From NCBI GenBank assembly GCA_003427395.1, contig BFEA01000062.1:253360-279745 (forward strand): 26,386 bases of DNA, in the 5' to 3' direction. Below, piece after piece: positions 1 through 9,269 of the stretch. The translations under genes were made by a program, and so were the position numbers. Below the pieces are notes generated by a model that saw only the letters and a list, made by a program, of their open reading frames with translations, did not search any database and had not been told where the DNA came from. Position 1 is the stretch's first letter. Every line of letters starts with the position of its first letter. Source of the stretch: Chara braunii. Lineage: Eukaryota > Streptophyta > Charophyceae > Charales > Characeae.

Positions 1-44
<44 letters not shown>

Positions 45-72
45 TGTGTGTGAGTCTCTCTCTCTGTCTCTC
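1..72. repeat. (CT)n / (GT)n compound microsatellite
   Basis: Bases 1-40 are an uninterrupted CT run. A short GT run and a second CT/GT mixture follow to about 72. The array is cut by the window edge, so its true length is unknown. Confidence 0.97.
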
Positions 73-719
73 GTATTCTAATCAGCAGCCAGGGAAACGA
101 AGGGTGCGAGATCGGATCCGACGACAAGAGGGATCGCGATCGATGTGGTCAAACCAACGCATGGCCAGCATGCGCACCCCCCTACTTCAGAAGACTGGAG
201 AGCAGACAGAGGCCCCAACCTCCATGGATGGGGAACGTCAAAAACAAATACAGTCAGCGACCATGCAAGCAATTTCAGTACCACGACATAGCGGTAGCGG
301 GAATGGGTGTGTCCATTTCCATATGAGTTGAGCACTCATCACTCACCAAAAGATCCGTGCTTGGGGGCAAGTGACTGTCGCCTGTGTCCTCATATCACTG
401 ACTTCTCCCTCAGGGTGGAGAGCGTTGCCAGGGTGGAGAGGAGAGATGGGTGAACCTGTCGAGGCAAAGATCCTACGGCACTAATTGCAGGGAGAGGAGG
501 GAGATGTGCTAACACCAGCCAAACATGGAGACAGCCAGGCGACAACACCAACAAGCAGTTGGGTTGGTTCCGCTGCCCGACTGCGTGCGCAACACTGACT
601 GACACATTTCTCAGGACAGGATTTTGTCATTGAGAGAGCAAACAAATGTCCGGCTCTGCAAGGCTGGTGCTTCAGCGCCCGGGGGCAAGGTCCCACTTGC
701 ACGGATTAAGAGATTCTGG
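73..719. other. Unique-looking sequence without a supported gene
   Basis: Short frames of 60-95 codons exist on both strands but overlap one another and show no recognisable motif. The only local structure I see is a 12-bp direct repeat, CAGGGTGGAGAG, at 411-422 and 429-440. Confidence 0.6.
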
Positions 720-1090
720 CCGTCGATCTCTGCTGTCTACGGTCAATATCGCCTAATTCGTGCAGGTGGGACCTAGCCCCGGGTGGCGACAGTGGCCATA
801 AGCGACCCCTCGGGCCTTCGACGAGCAGATCGGGTCGGTTGAGCTACGGGCCCACCTCTCGCCCCAAGTACGGATAGGACTCGGTTTTCGGCTGCGCCCT
901 TTCCCGCCGGGCTTGGCCACGGCCTGCGCCTCCGAGCCTCCCTCGCCTCGGCTAAGAAACGAGACTATTTTCTAGGCCTGATGCTTCAACGGCCCTCTAA
1001 ACCCCCTCGGGTCGGACAGAACGGAATTCTCTGCCCTGATTGGCAGAGCCCTGCTGTTCCCTGTCGGAATTGGTTGCATCCCCCCAACCT
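720..1090. other. GC-rich island of unknown origin
   Basis: This block is visibly far richer in G and C than its flanks, especially 770-960. It contains a perfect 7-bp hairpin, CTCTGCC at 1029-1035 and GGCAGAG at 1042-1048, with a 6-nt loop. On the minus strand the string GGGCCCGTAGCTCAAC resembles the first bases of a tRNA, but no cloverleaf follows. No frame is long or conserved-looking. A transferred organellar fragment or a promoter-type CpG island are both possible; I cannot decide between them. Confidence 0.4.
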
Positions 1091-1100
1091 TGCAGAAAAT

Positions 1101-1217
1101 AAAATTGTGCACCATAGCGCAGGTGGAGACGCGGCTAATTGATTTACCACAATGCAGAAGATACATCAGGTTAGGGGATCATGGTTAGAAAATTGTGCAC
1201 CATAGCGCAGGTGGAGA
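1101..1217 (+). repeat. 29-bp direct repeat pair
   Basis: The identical 29-bp sequence that begins AAAATTGTGCACCATAGCGC and ends AGGTGGAGA occurs at 1101-1129 and 1189-1217, giving an 88-bp period. This is close to the ~90-bp period of the array that begins at 1330, so it may be that array's edge. Confidence 0.85.
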
Positions 1218-1329
1218 ATGTGCGAAAGCACATCTGTATGACACGCTTTCATGGTGGAAACCCTAAAGATGCAGTCTTATAGCTATAAATACGAATTATG
1301 TTACTCAGTTTTTATCAAACGATGACAAG

Positions 1330-2570
1330 TTGAAGTCCATTGACCATAGCGATAGTAAACTTGACGACCACAAACTGACTACATCACGTCAAGTTTATTT
1401 CTTTAGCTTATCAAACGATGGAGTGCAGTTGCTTGATTATAGTAGTGGTCGGTCTACAGTCATACAAAGATTAACTTGTAATACTACATTTTTTAATTTC
1501 ACTTGGATGGTGCAGTGGATCCCATTGACCACACTGATGGTCAAAAAGATAAAAGGTTATACCAATGTTTCTTTCAAGTGTCACTTTAACAATATGATGA
1601 CGTTAATTAGTTATAATGGTGTCTTACCAACTACATGTATGATTCAAATTATATCAAGAGTTTCTTTGCGTTGACATACTTCAATCCTAGTCCACTAATA
1701 ACGACATGCATATCAAGTAATATCAATTTGTTTCTCTTGTATTATAAACGACAATGTGGAATCAATTCATTACCATGATTGTCAATCCGCCTACCACATA
1801 TAGTTTATATTATGTTTATATTTTATATTTAACTTAAATCAATAATAAAATAGAGTCGACTTACTACAATGATAGTCATATTATCTATCATATACAAGTT
1901 GAACTACACCCACATATTTTGTAAGTTTATTTTAATAAAAAAACAAACTCGATTGACTGTGATAATGGTAATATCAATTATTATATATTGCATTACTTTT
2001 ATACTTTATCAATGTTTATCTTAATGAGAAAGTGAGTTTGACAGACAAAAATAACGATTGTTTCAAATGCCCTATACAACTTAAGTTACATCATGGTATC
2101 GTTTAAATTTAACTCAAAACCACAATGGAGTTCATTGACCACAATAGTGGTTAAATCAGTAGTTAGGCACAACGATAAAATGAAATTTATTGACTAAACA
2201 ATAGTGGTAGATCGAATATTATTCGTAACATAATTTATACTATTTTTTCGTACATTTCTATCAATCCCACAATGAAGTCGGTTGGTCATAATAATGGTTA
2301 TCAAATATCACACACCTAATCAATTTCATAAGTTACATACTAAAGTCAATTGATCACAATGGTGTATGTCAATTACTATACACATGTCATATTATGTTAA
2401 TATATGTCTTAGTTTCAACGTCGAATTGAGGTTGACTTATCACAATGGTGGTCGGTCAACTGTCATATAAGAATCGCATAATATTATATTTATTTTCACG
2501 ATTAGTTTAATGATGATAAATAGTTGACCAAACGTAGTAGTCGTCATATCAACAATCATATATAATCATG
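1330..2570 (+). repeat. Degenerate ~90-bp tandem array of palindromic units
   Basis: About 14 recognisable units start near 1330, 1426, 1511, 1601, 1751, 1853, 1944, 2034, 2123, 2179, 2268, 2340, 2423 and 2511. Each has a core resembling TTGACCACAATGGTGGTCAA in AT-rich filler. Clear hairpins include TTGACCA (1525-1531) with TGGTCAA (1538-1544), and TTGACCAC (2135-2142) with GTGGTTAA (2147-2154, one G-T pair). The unit at 2431-2460 folds end to end with wobble pairs. The 114-codon frame at 1330-1674 lies inside the array and is a by-product of it. Confidence 0.75.
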
Positions 2571-3426
2571 TTATATTTATGTTGTCCTTAATTCAAAATA
2601 TTATTAAAATTGTATAATTTTTTAATCCATAATTTAACTCAACAAAAGATCATAAATCAACCAATTACTTTTTTTCTTTATTTTATTTAACTTATTTTTT
2701 CCTTGCATGGTTGAAGACACTAAAATTGACGAACTCAAGATGGGAATCACCCTCCTGTCGTGAAAGAGCGTCACTGGGAATGACCAACCATTGGTCAACC
2801 TCCAACCATGTCTACGAAACGCAGTTGAACGGGTTCGTGAACGTGAGGTGCGGGTAGGATTAGGAACTCGGCGCGTTCGGTCAAGAAAGAGACAGCGTTT
2901 TCCTATCTATTGCGTTAAATAACAGCCACTATTTTCACAATTGTTTTTTTTTAAGTTTATGGTTATCGTCAAGTATTATATTCACACTTTATATACACAA
3001 TTTATAACTTAACTCTCAAATAATTTTCACAATAAAGTTTTAAAAGAAACACACAAGGGGGGAATTCAAATTTATAACACCACTCATTAATTTATTACAC
3101 ATATAAGGTTGTGTATATATATATAAAGGACATGCATCATGTACAAATAGAGATTGTCACCTACCTTATAGTTCTTTGTCCCCAAACCCCCTCGTGAACT
3201 TCGATATAGCATATATAATTATGTGGGTGAACCTAAGACCCTGCGGTGTTGACGAGTAAATTCACAGCATAATCAGTATGAGATTTTGCTAATTATACCC
3301 CTCTCATTAAGAACCTTATAGAAAGTAACAATAAAAAAACGTGGTATAAAAATTGGTCAAAGTCGTTAATAATGTGAGTGATTACTTAAATCCTCATAAA
3401 AGGGTTATTAATACATCACTATAACA
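2571..3426. other. AT-rich intergenic sequence
   Basis: There are no frames of note. The stretch holds one perfect hairpin, TGACCAA / TTGGTCA with a CCA loop, near 2779-2795, and a short (TA)n run near 3114-3124. Confidence 0.6.
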
Positions 3427-3622
3427 CCTCAAATGATAGACGACAACGTTGTTGAGGCAAATACCCTTGCAAGGGATTTTAAACGTTGGACGTTGTCCGA
3501 CTCTTTCGTTGAATTAAAGGACTTGATGAGACCGGTGTTGTCAAAAGTTTATTCAGACTAAGCCTATGACAGAAATACTTAAACTTTTATAAACTATAAT
3601 TCGGACGCTTGTGTCGTCCGAA
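3427..3622. repeat. Cluster of short hairpins and palindromes
   Basis: CCTCAA pairs with TTGAGG around an inner palindrome ACAACGTTGT (near 3427-3457). CCCTTGCAAGGG is a 12-bp perfect palindrome at 3464-3475. GGAC-GTT-GTCC lies near 3488-3498. TTCGGACG (3600-3607) pairs perfectly with CGTCCGAA (3615-3622) across a 7-nt loop. Confidence 0.7.
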
Positions 3623-3847
3623 GATAATGGCAGTAGTCGGCAGTTTTGTCAAGGTCGCAGAGGCATGCAGACATGAAAATGTTAGAAAAAAACTTATTCT
3701 ACCTAAAATAAAGCCGCGCAACTGCTAAGCCGCACGATTCAAAACCTAAGTAGGCTAAAAAAGAGAGACGCGCCGACGGGGCAGGGCCTGCAAGGCTACA
3801 AGGAGGAGGAAGGTCACGACCAAAGCTCTTCTTATAGAAAAGTTGTT

Positions 3848-3867
3848 CCTATCACTGTCATGATAGG
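3848..3867. repeat. Perfect 7-bp hairpin
   Basis: CCTATCA (3848-3854) and TGATAGG (3861-3867) are separated by 6 nt. It abuts the tRNA-like foldback that begins at 3866. Confidence 0.8.
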
Positions 3868-3952
3868 AGCTAGCCCAATAGGTAGGACATCTGACTGTTA
3901 CCTAGCGGAGACCGGGATCGAGCTTCGAATGTGCCACCACTAGGCTAGCTCC
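3866..3952 (+). repeat. tRNA-like foldback, probable tRNA-derived relic or SINE head
   Basis: The 87-nt segment is closed by a perfect 10-bp stem, GGAGCTAGCC (3866-3875) with GGCTAGCTCC (3943-3952). Inside, TAGCCCAATAGG (3871-3882) matches the RNA polymerase III A box TRGCNNAGYNGG at 11 of 12 positions. GGATCGAGCT (3915-3924) is a partial B box about 32 bp downstream. The middle reads ATCTGACTGTTACC, like an Asn (GTT) anticodon arm, but its 3' strand no longer pairs. The T arm is also imperfect, so I do not call a functional tRNA. The closing 3' strand can pair instead with GGAGCAGCC just downstream, giving an alternative fold. Confidence 0.5.
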
Positions 3953-4124
3953 TTTTGGAGCAGCCCCGCCACAAGGAGCTCGGACGTGTCCGATTTCGGC
4001 CGAAGGAAAGAAAAATAAAAGGCAACAAGGCAACTGCCTCGTGAGAGTGAAAGTAAAAGAACAACTTTTTCAGGCTGTGTAGAAGCAAGCTCAACTCCCT
4101 ACTCTAAGCAGCCCGAATATTCTT

Positions 4125-4151
4125 AGCCGCGAGATCTGGAATCTCGTGGCT
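4125..4151. repeat. Long hairpin with one mismatch
   Basis: AGCC-G-CGAGAT (4125-4135) pairs with ATCTCG-T-GGCT (4141-4151) across the loop CTGGA, giving ten pairs and one G/T position. Confidence 0.75.
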
Positions 4152-4501
4152 CACGATGGCGCACGTGAAGGAGAGATTGAGATAGTTGGGTAGAAGAAGT
4201 TAAAGAGAGAGAGAGAGAGAGAAATGGGAGGATGGGAGCGAGGAGGACCTACTCCTCTCGACCTGCCAGCTGCCTCTCCGTTGTCAAGGGGGGGGGAAAA
4301 TCAATTTTTTTCTTTTTTATGGTTTGCGCCAATATTTTTTTGGAGGCGTAAAGCAATTTTGCCGGCCTTGTTTTTTTTTTATGTAGGAAGTCAGACACCT
4401 AGGCCATGCGCGTGAATTTTTCTAGATTTTTGTATTGGGCGAATAGTTTTATAAAAATCATCAAAGTCGGGCTATTGTTTGCACCCCACTTTAAGCCTGT
4501 T

Positions 4502-4586
4502 GGAATTTGAACTCTTGAATTTTCACGAGTTGTTTCCCTACCTCTCCCAACCTACAACTGCCCTCCCCGTTTTCAGGGGAGGGCAG
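4502..4586. repeat. Two strong hairpins upstream of the T79 tract
   Basis: GGAA...AACTC (4502-4514) pairs with GAGTT..TTCC (4527-4537). CTGCCCTCCCC (4558-4568) pairs perfectly over 11 bp with GGGGAGGGCAG (4576-4586) across a 7-nt loop. The tiled hairpins continue beyond the T tract. Confidence 0.8.
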
Positions 4587-4661
4587 AGTAAATGGTGGGA
4601 GGGTTGTTGGTTTCAACACCATGAACCTAGCCAAGGTAAGGGCCAAGAGCGTTATAGTTGA

Positions 4662-4663
<2 letters not shown>

Positions 4664-4742
<79 letters not shown>
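4664..4742. repeat. Poly(T) tract, 79 nt
   Basis: An uninterrupted T run, equivalent to poly(A) on the minus strand. It splits the hairpin island. A retroposed poly(A) tail is possible, but no flanking target-site duplication is evident. Confidence 0.97.
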
Positions 4743-4751
4743 CATTATCGC

Positions 4752-5396
4752 GAGGACACTTGTCCTCACGAGGTGTTACCTCTGGTAGAAGCTGTCAGAG
4801 GTAACTGTCAGACTCCCGTTTTTAGAGGGAGCATGAAAATTGAGGGGCCATAAAGGAAAAGGCTAAGTACAACCTTTTCCCCGATGTATCTGCCCTGGAA
4901 AAAGAGTCCAGGTACATTAAACTGAAAGGGGTTGTATCTTTCCAACCCCTTATCAGAAAAATAAAAGAAAAACAGATTTGAAGATGACAAAAACTCAACT
5001 ATCTCGTGAAATTCCGAGATAGTTGAAATAAAGAAAATAAAAATAAAAATGGGGCAGTTGAAGGAACTGCCCCCACTAAGGCTGTGACTGTGGTGCGGCC
5101 ACAGTTAGCCCTGGATCTTGGCGAGATCAAGGGCTCACTGTGAGCCCGCGATTTTGCCTGGGGGTTGGAGTGACGACCAACACTCCTCATCTACTGTAAA
5201 AAAAACAGTTATCCCCAACTGCCACACAAAAGCACTTGTGTTGCCAGTGTATGACAAAACACTGAAGTGTCGCCGAGCTGCTGGAGGAGCTGATGGAGAC
5301 AGCGCTGGAGGAGGCTGTAGGACTGCAAAAGAGCGCCGGACCAGGAGGAGGACAATCATAGCCGAGGCAGGGAGCACTGTGCTCCATCCTCAGGCT
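4752..5396. repeat. Hairpin island: consecutive tiled inverted repeats
   Basis: Stems in order are: GAGGACA 4752-4758/4761-4767; GTTACCTCTG 4775-4784/4796-4805; CTCCC 4813-4817/4827-4831; GGAAAAGG 4855-4862/4873-4880; ATGTA..CCTGG 4884-4898/4908-4917; CTGA+AAGGGGTTG 4922-4934/4943-4956 (one bulge); CAACTATCTCG 4996-5006/5015-5025; GGGGCAGTT 5051-5059/5065-5073; ACTGTGG 5087-5093/5099-5105 with GGCT/AGCC outside. They continue with GCCCTGGATCT 5108-5118/5124-5134 (one mismatch); GGGCTCA 5131-5137/5141-5147; GGAGTG 5167-5172/5181-5186; ACTGT 5193-5197/5205-5209; ACACAA plus outer pairs 5218-5248; CAGTGT 5245-5250/5259-5264; and a 14-bp interrupted stem 5360-5396. The sequences are unrelated to each other. 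Short frames here (up to 95 codons) have no family signature. Confidence 0.85.
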
Positions 5397-5591
5397 GGTG
5401 CTTGACCTTTTGGACAGTTTTTGGGACCTCACTGTTGGATCGAGACTGTGCGGCATGAGTTGTGCTTTGGGTTTGAATTTTATTCAGGTCAAAAACTTTA
5501 TTAATTTGACGGCGGGACTTCCTCTGCAGTGGCAGGCTTCAAGGTGGCGCAAGTGGAAGTACCAGCGAAACTGGACCACGGCAGGCTGCTT

Positions 5592-5763
5592 CCCCACTTT
5601 TGTGGGGGTATGCCGCTAATTGTTTCGGCATCGACGACATATATTTTTGCAGCGACACGTATGTGTTACTTGACTTTCTTAAGTGAGCCACAATGCGTTC
5701 CGCACCACTTCACTAAAGGTCGGTCAGTTGATTGACTCCAATTTCCCTTCACACCTGTGTGAA
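5592..5763. repeat. Further short hairpins at the island's right edge
   Basis: CCCCAC (5592-5597) pairs with GTGGGG (5602-5607) around TTTT. ATGCCG (5610-5615) pairs with CGGCAT (5626-5631). TTCACAC-CT-GTGTGAA lies at 5748-5763. Confidence 0.75.
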
Positions 5764-6909
5764 CCCACACTTTGCTTGACCCTGTTCATTAAATGTCCGT
5801 TGGAAAGGTAGAGGAAAGTCGTGCATGCGAATGAAAATATCTGACTTGAGCATGGGATAAAACCGTTTTTTTCTTGAACTTGTTGTCTTTGCGTGTTGTG
5901 CAGGTAGGTAGAAGGATGCTTGCAAAGAAGATTAATTATACCTATTTGAAACGAAAAAAAAAAAATTATCCTCTTCCTACCTCTCACCTACCTGCATGTT
6001 AAGAAAGTTGCGTTTGTTTTGAAAAATGTTAATTCAGTATGCACCGTAAAATGAATTTGATTGAAAGAAACAAGATAAGGTCAAACAAACTTGTTTTTTT
6101 TTTCAAGGATTTACCCATTTTATCCCGAATGACTTTATCTGCCTATACATGTCCAAATGGTTCTCATTTTCAATTTCCTCTAATCTCTTCGTCTAAGTTA
6201 CCCTTAACTCAGGCGAAATGAGGATAACTAGAAGCTACTTGCAGTGGACATCCTCTGTCTCTAGGAAGCATATGGCGCGGGGCTTCGTTCCTTCAGGAGC
6301 CGGCCCTGTTATCGACCCAAAGTGGACCGTTCTACGGGGGGTACTTTGTCGATTCGCTGGAGACGGCCCGACTTTTGAGATCCGAATTTTGTGCTCGGAC
6401 GAGGAGGAGTACCCCAGACCACTTCCTAGAAGGAGAGACATGCCACACTTCAAGCAATGCATATAAACAAGAATCATCCACAAAGTAGTCTGTCATCCAA
6501 GAAGATTAAAAATGTATGGGGACAGGCGTGCATGCATAATTTTAGGTCGGCGGAAGGATGGAATGAATAATTTTGGTAGCGCATCTCATCAAGTCAAAAC
6601 CAAGGTTGTCCGACTACCGTGTCGGGTGCATTAAGTTTAATGTCGAAACCAACTTCCAGTTGGCAGCTCAATATGATGTTTTGATTTATCGATTGCGACT
6701 TCGAGGTGGTCGAATTTTATTTTGATCTTATGTTATTGGATGTATCTAATGGTGATTTTGATTCTTTCAGTTATCGTTTCAGATTGGATATGTATTCCTT
6801 GTCGACTACGATTGACTCTTTTTTTTAATGAAATTATAAGTGGTTATAACTTTCTTTTTTTACTGGTGTCTAAGGGACAAGGAGGTTTCACGCTTGGTTG
6901 AGACCATCA
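5764..6909. other. Intergenic sequence, no supported gene
   Basis: Frames of 60-87 codons on both strands overlap and lack motifs. Near 6313-6353, CGAC..AAAGT pairs with ACTTTGTCG, continuing the local hairpin tendency. Nothing else stands out. Confidence 0.55.
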
Positions 6910-7371
6910 TTGTCGACCAAAGTACGCTTCGTACTTAGGAGATCAGTGCTCTGAGGAATGGATGACGTCCGAGTTCAATAGGCGTTTTAATCGTGTGTAC
7001 CTATACTACAACGAGTGAGCAAACGCCCTCGACTGACATACCACTGCAACTGCATGTAAAAGTTTTCGCACGTAGGTTAGTAGCTCGATAGGGATACGCC
7101 CCTAAAGGTGGTGACAAAGCCTTAGGGAAACAAGTTTATGTCATGCAGGAACCTATCCTGTCGTAGGGGACCGAGGGATGTACAGCTGGCGTACCCAGCT
7201 AGAGCGGCGAAGGGACAACACCATCGCGGCCGTCTCGAAGGTTCGCGAGATTATTTATGCGTCGCCCCAAAGTTGTGTCTTGATTTTGGTTTTGTTTTAA
7301 TTCCTGCGTGACATGATCGGGAAAACTCCCGCCTCTTCTCGAGAAAAGGCAAGGGCCGATGCGCTCGACAA
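6910..7371 (+). repeat. Dispersed repeat family R, copy 1
   Basis: It shares with the copies at 13590-13993 (minus), 17020-17420 and 22819-23204 a colinear series of blocks: an AGATCA-containing start; CCTATNCTACA; CTGCATGTAAAAGTTTTCGC followed by ACGT and a gap to TAGCT; TGGTGACAA; a CCTATCCTRTC block; and an end at GATGCGCTCGACAA. The ends here are TTGTCGA (6910-6916) and TCGACAA (7365-7371), which could be very short terminal inverted repeats. There is no coding frame. A non-autonomous transposon or SINE are the options. Confidence 0.7.
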
Positions 7372-7968
7372 CGTCAATAACTCTCTGATATACAGTGACT
7401 TTCGAGTATAAATTGTTGATAAGGTGATTATCAATAACAATTTAGTAGAGCTGCAACAAATAACACGTTAACAATTATGACACTAAAAGCAAGTCAAAAT
7501 TGTAATAGTTTCGATGTCTTCAACCATATAGTACCTGATTAGGGACAATCTATATTAATAGGATGCAATGGGCAATCACTATTTCCAACATTCTCACTTG
7601 GTAACTATGAAACTGTAAAAATGTCATTGATTGTATGGACACCAACACATATTATTTTATATAGTACAACACATTATATTACGCCCATCACCTATAAGAA
7701 TTATCCAGGTTGAATAGTAACAATTGCATAATAAGTAGTCAATCGTAAAAAGTAATAATACACAATATAATACTAACGAGACTTAACTAAAATATAAACT
7801 TAAAAATTATAATTTACATTCGAGCAAGTCAGACTGACGGTGATGCCCAACTTTGCACGTGCAAACTGCAAGGTATCACATATCCCATGAGACACTACCT
7901 TCACAGATGCCAAACAAACCTGAATTAGTTCAAGACCGTCTTCGACTCCTTACTTCCTGCAACAGTTA
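7372..7968. other. AT-rich intergenic sequence
   Basis: There is no frame or clear repeat. Short motifs vaguely resemble the 1330-2570 array, but I could not establish a period. Confidence 0.5.
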
Positions 7969-8084
7969 TTTCGTCAAAACAGACATTTTATAGGAGGTCC
8001 GACATTCTAGGAATGTCGGAACCCCATGAGCCAAAAATTTAGATCAGATTTCGATAAAAAAATAAAATGTATGTTTTGACGAAA
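7969..8084. mobile_element. Foldback element with nested perfect hairpin
   Basis: The 23-bp arms at 7969-7991 and 8062-8084 begin TTTCGTCAAAACA and are inverted copies with one mismatch. Nested inside, TCCGACATTC (7998-8007) and GAATGTCGGA (8011-8020) form a perfect 10-bp stem with a TAG loop. The 116-bp size and symmetry resemble a MITE, but I see no clean target-site duplication. Confidence 0.6.
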
Positions 8085-8935
8085 CGACAATTCTGCTTCC
8101 TTTGTCTCCTCTTCTCTTTCTTCCTCATTCTCCATTCGCCGTTGCCTCTCTTCTTCCGCTTTTTCACAGTTGTCATTCCTTACTCCCTATTCCACAATTG
8201 TTTTTTCAACTGTTGCTGACACACTTTGCACCTGCACATTTACTGCGTGTCGTTTTCTTATCAATGCGTTACTTTCACCTCGTGCGTTCCTTTCTATATA
8301 CGAAAATTTTCTTTAATTACACCGAGGAACGAGTGATTGAGGGTGTCGGGTTCAAGTTGTGGAAGCAGGTCGGTTTCTCCTTTTGAAATCAGGTAAGTTG
8401 GAAGCACGTGCCGAATTTAAGCATATTTCTGGGCGGAGGAAAAAAAATCAACTAAGATTCCTTTGATAGTGTTGAGTGAACGTGGTAGTCTTCCTCTCCC
8501 TTACAACAACATGCGTTCCTTCTACCTCGCACTCTTCCCCATCTCTCAATTCTATAAGATCATTTATCCACCTACCTTCAATTTTTATCTCTACTTCCGA
8601 CCTCCACTATGGTCGAGCATGCTTCCTTTCCCTTTTTTAGCGCATTGGTTTTCTTTTTTCCCCTTTGCATTAATTTTTCTCTTACTTTTGTGTTATTTCT
8701 TTTGTCTGTGCTTGTTCCATTCTTCTCACTTTTAACTTTTATAGTCTCATGCGTTTCTCGCTGTCATGCTCGTGCCCGTTATCATCTTCACAATTTGCTG
8801 CTTGTTTTTTGCCTGTGCGGCTGTCTTCTTCCTTTCATTGCACGCTTAACCTCCTCCCTGCATTTTTCTCCCTCGACTCCCGGGCTACCTTCTCACGTTC
8901 CCACAACTGCAGTTTGTTCCGAACCGTACATGGCT
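8085..8935 (+). other. Pyrimidine-rich strand, no supported gene
   Basis: The plus strand is markedly rich in T and C, which opens several overlapping frames (62-121 codons) made of Phe, Leu, Ser and Pro. The overlap of frames and compositional bias argue against real proteins. Confidence 0.6.
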
Positions 8936-9185
8936 AATAATATTTTTGGTAGCGGTGTGTTTTTACTACTATAAAAAATTTTCCTTTCCTAACAGAATTT
9001 GCCCTACGATTTGAAGCAGATTCATTAAATTTTGGGAATAAAAAGAACTTGAAGCTCAGTGAATATAATATTAATAATAATAGAAAATAAAATTTATTGC
9101 AAAATCCAGTAAAAGATAAAAAAGAAATAAAGAAATAAAGAAAATCTAACTACTCTTTTAACTACCTCGTTCCAACTGTCGCGGT

Positions 9186-9253
9186 CCTGCCTCAGCAGGG
9201 TCAAGCCCAACCTACTGGAAACTTGTACAGTGGTCACGGGTTCAAAGCCCGTG
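9186..9253 (+). repeat. tRNA-like three-arm segment, probable tRNA-derived repeat
   Basis: Three consecutive hairpins sit in tRNA order. CCTGC-CTCA-GCAGG (9186-9199) is D-arm-like. ACC-ACTG pairs with CAGTGGT around AAACTTGTA, anticodon-like with TGT. CACGGG-TTCAAAG-CCCGTG (9235-9253) is a perfect T arm with a canonical 7-nt loop. I find no acceptor stem. The minus-strand frame here reads TGFEPVTT, a phrase that commonly arises from translating tRNA-like repeats rather than from a real protein. Confidence 0.5.
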
Positions 9254-9269
9254 CCTGTTTCTAAATCAA

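Noticed and set aside
4752-5396. CRISPR array or integron attC array
   Set aside because: The hairpins have no shared repeat sequence or constant spacer, and the window is eukaryotic.
8609-8974. 121-codon Phe/Leu-rich frame as a membrane protein
   Set aside because: The hydrophobicity follows from the T/C-rich strand; two other frames are open over the same DNA.
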